A stretch of DNA of 64,000 nucleotides from the NCBI GenBank assembly GCA_015069205.1, contig SVIZ01000008.1:1-64000 (forward strand), read 5' to 3'. The position numbers and the translations under genes were made by a program. The notes below the pieces were generated by a model. That model was given only the letters and a program-made list of their open reading frames with translations. It made no database searches and was not told the DNA's origin. This DNA is from Oscillospiraceae bacterium. GTDB taxonomy: Bacteria; Bacillota; Clostridia; Saccharofermentanales; Saccharofermentanaceae. This document shows positions 59,186 to 64,000 of the stretch, piece after piece (within the stretch, counting starts at the first letter, position 1; every line of letters starts with the position of its first letter).

Positions 59186-60388
59186 TTATTGGTCCTTATT
59201 GTGCCTGTAATACTCGTTTACGAGACTTTTATAGCCCATGGCCTTCAGATCGTCGTAGCGCACATTATAGCGCGATTTGGTGTGGGTGCCGCTGATGAGG
59301 TAGCGCAGAAGCTCCTGAGCATACAGGTCTATCTCGTGAAGGCTCTTTGAAGTTGTAATGACAGGGAAGAACCACAGGCTCCAGGTGAGGTCCGAATCTT
59401 CGTTGACTTCCAGAAGCTTGTGATTGAATATGCGGATAAAAGCAGCCGCCGCTTTGGTGCGGTCAAGGTTGTTTCTGTATCTCCATCTGTCGAGGGCCCT
59501 TGCCTTGCGGCGCATCTTCTGCTTTAGCTTTACGACCGACGCGGGCGCGATGTCTATCTCACCGTTCTTAACCTCTATGCCGAGGAAGCAGAATCCGTCT
59601 TCCGGCCTCGCGAAAACTTCCTTCGCCGGATTGACCGTAAGATCCTTATCTTTCAGGTGCTCCAGTATGACACTCTTATAACGTTCGATCTCTTCTTCGT
59701 TCTTCGCGAAAACGATTATGTCGTCAGAATATCTCGCGTAAAGTATCCTTCTGTCCCTGAACCATTCGTCGAGATCCTTGAGATAAAGATTTGCATAGAA
59801 TGAGGCGATCGGAGTGCCGGCCATTATGCCTTTCTTTTCAGTGATGATCTCCCCATCTGAGATGACATTTTTCTCATTTAGAAGTGCCTTCATGAAGTTT
59901 AAAAGATCGATGTCATCAGTGATGGTGTCATCCAATATGCCGCATATCCTGCCGACGGGTATCGAATTGAAATAATCGCTTACGTCGATCTTATAAGAAT
60001 AGAGTGTGTGAAGATCTCTCGTGCGGCATATCCTGGCGATCGCATCTTTGGCACATACTCCCGGACGGAATGAATAAAGATCAGGGGAGTAGAGGAAATC
60101 GTATTTTCGGAGGGTCAGGAAAGTCAGGAGCTTTAAGACCATGTTGAAGTCATAGGGGTATTTGTAGACCGTGCGTTTCTTGCGGCTGCTCATCTTGCTG
60201 ATGACAGCTTTGGAAGGGAGTGGGAGCCCTTTGCATGATTTGATCTCTGCGGAATATTTTAGATATGCTTCTGAATCGATATAAGTGCGGAGTTCTTTTA
60301 TGAAACGCTTGGAGCAACGTAACTGAGACTTGTATTCGTAGAATCTTTCCCAGCTGCTCTTTTCGAAGAGCTTATCAATCAGTGACAT
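59186..60388 (-). CDS. Group II-like reverse transcriptase without maturase or HNH domain
   Basis: The product has 400 residues. Motifs are in order: SFRPGVCAKDAI (about 106-117), KIDVSDYFNSI with catalytic Asp135, GIMAGTPIASFYANLYL (187-203), and YARYSDDIIVF with the active-site YSDD at 220-223 (most group II RTs have YADD). There is no maturase X or HNH part after residue 290, and no intron structure is seen nearby, so it is unlikely to be a mobile intron protein. The ATG directly follows the stop of the HD-GYP gene, so the two are one operon. Role unknown; an unclassified or defence-type RT is possible. Confidence 0.88.
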   Translation of the reverse strand: MSLIDKLFEKSSWERFYEYKSQLRCSKRFIKELRTYIDSEAYLKYSAEIKSCKGLPLPSKAVISKMSSRKKRTVYKYPYDFNMVLKLLTFLTLRKYDFLYSPDLYSFRPGVCAKDAIARICRTRDLHTLYSYKIDVSDYFNSIPVGRICGILDDTITDDIDLLNFMKALLNEKNVISDGEIITEKKGIMAGTPIASFYANLYLKDLDEWFRDRRILYARYSDDIIVFAKNEEEIERYKSVILEHLKDKDLTVNPAKEVFARPEDGFCFLGIEVKNGEIDIAPASVVKLKQKMRRKARALDRWRYRNNLDRTKAAAAFIRIFNHKLLEVNEDSDLTWSLWFFPVITTSKSLHEIDLYAQELLRYLISGTHTKSRYNVRYDDLKAMGYKSLVNEYYRHNKDQ

Positions 60389-62773
60389 TTAGGAATCCTT
60401 TATCCTGATGTTCGTGATCGCACACTGGTCGCCCGTGAGGGAAATGTATATTTCCTTGGAAGGATCTTTCATAGTCGTGACATTGACGATCTCAATGCCT
60501 TTGTTGGAAGTCGTCAGAGTTACTTTGTCTCCCGAACGCTCTATCGTGATCGAGCAGTCAAAGCCTTCCTTGTTAATAGTCTTCCAGTCGTCCCAAGTTG
60601 TGAATTGCTCTGTCTTGTTGACGGTGATCTTGTTGGAACCGAAATCGTCTGAATCCCAGTTCTCGCCGTCGAGTCTTAAGAGTCCGTATTCGCGGAAATC
60701 AGGTCCGTTTACCTTGCCGTTATCGGAGGAAAAGATGCTGAAGTAAGGGCAGTGCCAGACAAGTCTTGCAGTAGGAAGACTCATCGTGTGGAACGTGATG
60801 GTTACTTTGTCTTTTACGAGGATTCCGTCAGTAGTAGCTGAGCGGTATCCGTCGCACTGGATATTGGGCAGGTCACCTGTCGGAGCATCAATGTAGCTGA
60901 TCTCTTCGGCAATCCTTGGAATATAGTCATCAGGTACGCTCTGATCATCACGGTCAATGCTGACATTAAGCAGGTGGCAGTGCTCACCCGTAAGGCCGAT
61001 ATATGCCCATCTGGCGCTGTCGGGAAGAGCGACGATGATCTCAAAAGTCTCCTTCTCGGAATCGATAGTGATGAGAACGTGGTCCTTGACCTTAACTGCC
61101 TCGATCGAATAAACGGTGGTTTTAGTTTCTTCCGGAGCGATGGGCTTCTTTGTAATCGTCGGCTGCATCTTTCTGGCGCCTTTGCGGACTATCTTGCCAT
61201 TGAAATGGATCTCGCCGTACTCGAAATACATAAGCCTGGTGATGTTCTTATCCTCAGTATGGATCCTTGCATCGAGTGAGTCGAAAAGGATGATCGAAGG
61301 CATAGCTTTTTCGGCTGCAAAACCTTCATCCGAAACACATTGGAACTTGATCCTCGTGATCTCCTTGGTGACGACGATACCTTCTGATACAGCTGATCTG
61401 TATTCGCCGCAGATGAGCTCGTTCTTGCCGGCGAGCTCTTTGACTTCTACCTTTTCCTTCATCTGATATTCTTCGTCAAGGTCAATGAGGTGGATCATGA
61501 TCTTTCCGAAAACCGGGTCAAACTGCGTGCCGAGGCCTTTAACGAATTCTTCTCTTACGACCTGCTGCGGGATAGTCTCACGGTAGCTTCTTGAAGATGT
61601 CATGGCATCGTATGCATCGGCAACTGCAATGATCCTTGCGATCTCAGGGATATCGTTACCCTTAAGTCCCTGCGGATAACCTTTGCCGTCGTATCTTTCA
61701 TGGTGTGATCTTGCACCGATGCTGAGATAAGGTGATTCACTGATACTGGAAAGAATCTGCGCACCGATATCCGGATGCTCTTTAATTACCTGGTATTCCT
61801 CGTTGGACAGTTTTCCGGGCTTCTGCAGAATGCTTCTTGAGATGCCGATCTTACCTACGTCATGCAGAAGCGCAGCATAGTAGATCTCGTCGCATTCCTG
61901 TGATGACTTGCCGACGCTCTCGGCAATCTTCCTTGAATATTCTGCGACTCGTGAAGAGTGGCCTCTGGTGTATTTGTCTTTGGCATCGATTGCGCTTGCA
62001 AGTGCTTCGGCCGTCTGGGCGAAGAGCTTTTTGGAGTTCTCGTTCTCTTTTTTGAGGAGGTCGACTTCAAGCTGTCTTGCGTGCTCGACCGTATAGTTCA
62101 TGTCGCCCAATGCGAAAAGATAGAGCATTGTAGTCAGGAATCCCGTAGTGAGATTGATGAGTGATAATCCGTAAAGGGGTATCTGAACAAGGCCTGCCAC
62201 GATCGGAAGCGTCGTAAACAGCAGAAGTGAGATAAATACTCCGGTGCGGAAGTGCTTGCGGTGCTGGATAGCGACTGTCAGCTGTATTATCAAAACAGTA
62301 ACAGGAATAATGAAGCTGATAAAGTAGCCCGGAGAACGATGATAGATGTTATTTTCATCGATCGTGTAGTAAAAACCAGTAAGCTGGGATGCGAAAAGCA
62401 GGAACAAACCGAAAAGGATTATGTAGTTACAGGCTTTAAGTCTTTTCAATGCGGCCTTAATGCCCGGCGCTTCCCTGCAGATATCCTGGAAATAATTGTT
62501 GAATGCCCAGAGGATCATGAGGATCATGCCAAATGTCAGGAAGTTACTGATCCTGACTATGACTGATGCAGCAAGGCCTGTGTTACCTCTGAAGCTGTAG
62601 GCGGCACGGTCGCTGATCATGAGGAGTACTGAGAAAAGATTTGCAAGTATAAGGTAGAGCTTGCGTTCTTTATCGATGCTTTTCGAGAGGGCAAGGAAAA
62701 ATGCGACGGCACCTGAAATACCGCATATTACGAGCATCAGATCTAGTTGAACGTTTTTAAGTGTTTCCAGCAT
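60389..62773 (-). CDS. Membrane HD-GYP protein with two extra C-terminal domains
   Basis: The product has 794 residues. Seven N-terminal membrane helices cover about 1-235. An HD-GYP domain follows at about 265-435 (RGHSSRVAEYS, LLHDVGKIGIS, HHERYDGKGYP, DAYDAMTSSRSY). HD-GYP enzymes degrade cyclic di-GMP or related dinucleotides. From about 450 to the end lie two repeat-like beta-rich domains (each with a pattern YRSA[VT]xxGI[VL]V and H[CL]xLLN/AITN[IV]), which I do not recognise. It is the first gene of the operon with the reverse transcriptase. Confidence 0.87.
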   Translation of the reverse strand: MLETLKNVQLDLMLVICGISGAVAFFLALSKSIDKERKLYLILANLFSVLLMISDRAAYSFRGNTGLAASVIVRISNFLTFGMILMILWAFNNYFQDICREAPGIKAALKRLKACNYIILFGLFLLFASQLTGFYYTIDENNIYHRSPGYFISFIIPVTVLIIQLTVAIQHRKHFRTGVFISLLLFTTLPIVAGLVQIPLYGLSLINLTTGFLTTMLYLFALGDMNYTVEHARQLEVDLLKKENENSKKLFAQTAEALASAIDAKDKYTRGHSSRVAEYSRKIAESVGKSSQECDEIYYAALLHDVGKIGISRSILQKPGKLSNEEYQVIKEHPDIGAQILSSISESPYLSIGARSHHERYDGKGYPQGLKGNDIPEIARIIAVADAYDAMTSSRSYRETIPQQVVREEFVKGLGTQFDPVFGKIMIHLIDLDEEYQMKEKVEVKELAGKNELICGEYRSAVSEGIVVTKEITRIKFQCVSDEGFAAEKAMPSIILFDSLDARIHTEDKNITRLMYFEYGEIHFNGKIVRKGARKMQPTITKKPIAPEETKTTVYSIEAVKVKDHVLITIDSEKETFEIIVALPDSARWAYIGLTGEHCHLLNVSIDRDDQSVPDDYIPRIAEEISYIDAPTGDLPNIQCDGYRSATTDGILVKDKVTITFHTMSLPTARLVWHCPYFSIFSSDNGKVNGPDFREYGLLRLDGENWDSDDFGSNKITVNKTEQFTTWDDWKTINKEGFDCSITIERSGDKVTLTTSNKGIEIVNVTTMKDPSKEIYISLTGDQCAITNIRIKDS

Positions 62774-62879
62774 TTATACAAAGGCCTTCCGCAAATCTGT
62801 ACAATGAAATTATATCTCTTATTCAACATTCTTGTTTTAACACTTTATAAATGCCGCGTAAATCTTACTTAACATTCTG

Positions 62880-62906
62880 TTGACCGGATTCGCATATTGG
62901 TATAAT
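62880..62906 (+). promoter_or_regulatory. Candidate promoter of HAD phosphatase gene
   Basis: TTGACC (62880-62885) and TATAAT (62901-62906) are 15 bases apart, slightly short. ATG 62941 follows at 35 bases with AGGTCAGGAAAG between. Confidence 0.5.
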
Positions 62907-62940
62907 TGATTCCATCAAAGAAAAGGTCAGGAAAGCAAAT

Positions 62941-63603
62941 ATGAACGACAAAAAAGGCGTGATTTTTGATATGGACGGAACCGTCTGGGATTCATCCGCA
63001 AATGTTGCAAAAGCATGGACAGTCAAAGTCCACGAAGCAGGATACACCGATAAGGTTGTAACCAGGGAAGATATACAGAGTGTCATGGGCAAACCCATGG
63101 ACGTCATAGCTGACACATTGTTCACATATACCGAGAAGGGACCTGAGAGAGACACGTTGCGTTCGTCTTGCGAAAACTACGAGAACGCGTATTTGAGAGA
63201 GCACGGCGGCACCCTGTATGACGGCGTTCTTGAGACCTGGGCAAAGCTCAAGGAGATGGGCTATCACATATACATCGTAAGCAACTGCCAGGAAGGCTAC
63301 ATCGAGTCATTCCTCGGCCACTATGAGATTCCCTATGGTCATCCGGAGGACCTTGTCGAAGACATCGAATGCTATGGCAACAACCTTCTCCAGAAGGACG
63401 AGAACATAAAGCTTCTTGCAGAGCGCAACGGCCTTACCGCCGCATGCTACGTTGGCGACATCCAGAGCGATTACGATGCCACGACCAAGGCAGGCCTTCC
63501 GTTCATACATGCGAAATACGGATTCGGTGAGATCAACGCCGAAGTCCCGTTCATAATGAGCTTTGACGAACTGATAAAAGTGGTCCCGAAAGTAATCGGG
63601 TAA
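62941..63603 (+). CDS. HAD-family phosphatase (Gph/PGP-like)
   Basis: The product has 220 residues. Motif I is VIFDMDGTVWDS, the cap domain is helical, motif II is IVSNCQEGY, and motif IV is YVGDIQSDYDAT. This fits phosphoglycolate phosphatase-like HAD enzymes that remove phosphate from small metabolites. SD AGGAAAG. The next gene begins 59 bases downstream. Confidence 0.87.
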   Translation: MNDKKGVIFDMDGTVWDSSANVAKAWTVKVHEAGYTDKVVTREDIQSVMGKPMDVIADTLFTYTEKGPERDTLRSSCENYENAYLREHGGTLYDGVLETWAKLKEMGYHIYIVSNCQEGYIESFLGHYEIPYGHPEDLVEDIECYGNNLLQKDENIKLLAERNGLTAACYVGDIQSDYDATTKAGLPFIHAKYGFGEINAEVPFIMSFDELIKVVPKVIG

Positions 63604-63662
63604 TTGTTAAGCGCGTTGACTGATAATGGTCATCTGACAAATTTAAAAGCGAGGTAGATCAC

Positions 63663-64000
63663 ATGCCCAAAGACGAGATTGCAATCCCTTCAATCCTTAA
63701 GATCGAGCGCGGCGTCACCGCACACATCGGCGAATACCTGAAGGAAGCTGACATCACACAGGTCACGGTCCTTTTCGGCAACGGCCTTACAGACATGTTC
63801 GGCGACACCGTATTCAAGTCGTTCGAGAATGCAGGCGTCAAAGTGCTTCACCATCAGGAGATGGACACCGTCGACTTTAATGACATCACCGATCTCGCTT
63901 TCGAGCTTCCGAATAAAACACAGGCCGTTATCGGCATGGGCGGCGGCAAAGTAATCGACGCCGCGAAGTACATCGGCTACATTCTCCGCATCCCGTTCAT
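63663..64000 (+). CDS. Glycerol-1-phosphate dehydrogenase/iron-ADH-like protein, partial
   Basis: The first 112 residues are present and the gene runs off the window. The start MPKDEIAIPSILKIERGVT and the nucleotide-binding segment AVIGMGGGKVIDAAKYIGY are typical of the glycerol-1-phosphate dehydrogenase branch of the iron-containing alcohol dehydrogenase superfamily. SD GCGAGGT 8 bases upstream. The metal-ligand part lies beyond the window, so the substrate cannot be named. Confidence 0.8.
   Translation, partial: MPKDEIAIPSILKIERGVTAHIGEYLKEADITQVTVLFGNGLTDMFGDTVFKSFENAGVKVLHHQEMDTVDFNDITDLAFELPNKTQAVIGMGGGKVIDAAKYIGYILRIPF

Noticed and set aside
59186..60388. Diversity-generating retroelement or group II intron
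   Set aside because: No template/variable repeat pair, accessory gene or intron domain V-like structure was seen next to the RT gene.

Overview
The window looks like a piece of a Bacillota (class Clostridia) chromosome carrying a large integrated conjugative element (ICE) of about 43.5 kb. The evidence is a Gram-positive-style 5S rRNA, strong AGGAGG-type ribosome binding sites, lipoprotein signal peptides, a sortase with a wall-anchored adhesin, a PrgI-VirB4 type conjugation system and DUF3801/PcfB proteins. I cannot name the species from sequence alone. By eye the ICE is more AT-rich than the chromosomal part after about 43.85 kb.

Layout. (1) 1-230: the end of an rRNA operon (5S) and tRNA-Asn with a terminator. 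(2) 286-307 and 43730-43751: a 22-bp direct repeat taken as attL and attR. The tyrosine integrase (42554-43624) lies just inside the right copy. (3) 390-8661: left accessory module. A strong promoter is followed at once by a terminator hairpin, then come SSB, small unknown genes, a degenerate Fic protein, a DUF5688 protein, a RelB/DinJ-like antitoxin with a HipA-like kinase, and two winged-helix replication-type proteins. (4) 8681-18125: a primase-TOPRIM-ArdC fusion, two DUF3801/PcfB-like proteins, a lipoprotein, a sortase, a HAD nucleotidase-like protein and unknown genes. (5) 18265-27844: a 1623-residue thioester/VaFE-repeat adhesin, an XRE regulator, a lipoprotein and a second Fic protein. 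(6) 27923-38427: VirD4, a VirB2-like pilin, VirB6-like, PrgI-VirB4 and a CHAP hydrolase, then an oriT-like GC-rich region, MobC and an N-terminally truncated MOBP relaxase. (7) 38699-42343, minus strand: BrnT/BrnA, DUF2786, a truncated ParB, ParA and small regulators. (8) 43850-64000: chromosome with two two-component systems, a lipoprotein, a BceAB-type ABC exporter, a zinc-ribbon membrane protein, a solute-binding lipoprotein, a SulP transporter, a reverse transcriptase coupled to an HD-GYP protein, a HAD phosphatase and the start of an iron-ADH/glycerol-1-phosphate dehydrogenase-like gene.

The most striking signals are in the ICE. First, about 14 unrelated proteins (SSB, primase-ArdC, two Fic proteins, a HipA-like kinase, a HAD enzyme, a lipoprotein and several unknowns) end in an acidic tail finishing D/E-x-D/E-I, typically DDxIDI. 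The T4SS machine, partition, integrase and cell-wall proteins lack it. I propose it is a shared client tag: either a C-terminal signal for transfer through the VirD4 coupling protein, or a mimic of the SSB acidic tip. Second, nearly every transcription block is preceded by a terminator-like hairpin that ends only 15-60 bases before the next gene, starting with one directly downstream of the main promoter. This implies regulated read-through along the whole element. Third, a separate hairpin family with an 11-bp covarying stem and an ATT loop occurs three times. Fourth, the relaxase, ParB and one small membrane gene all look broken, so the element may be decaying or may depend on help in trans.

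All statements come from reading the sequence. Family names rest on motif recognition without database searches.
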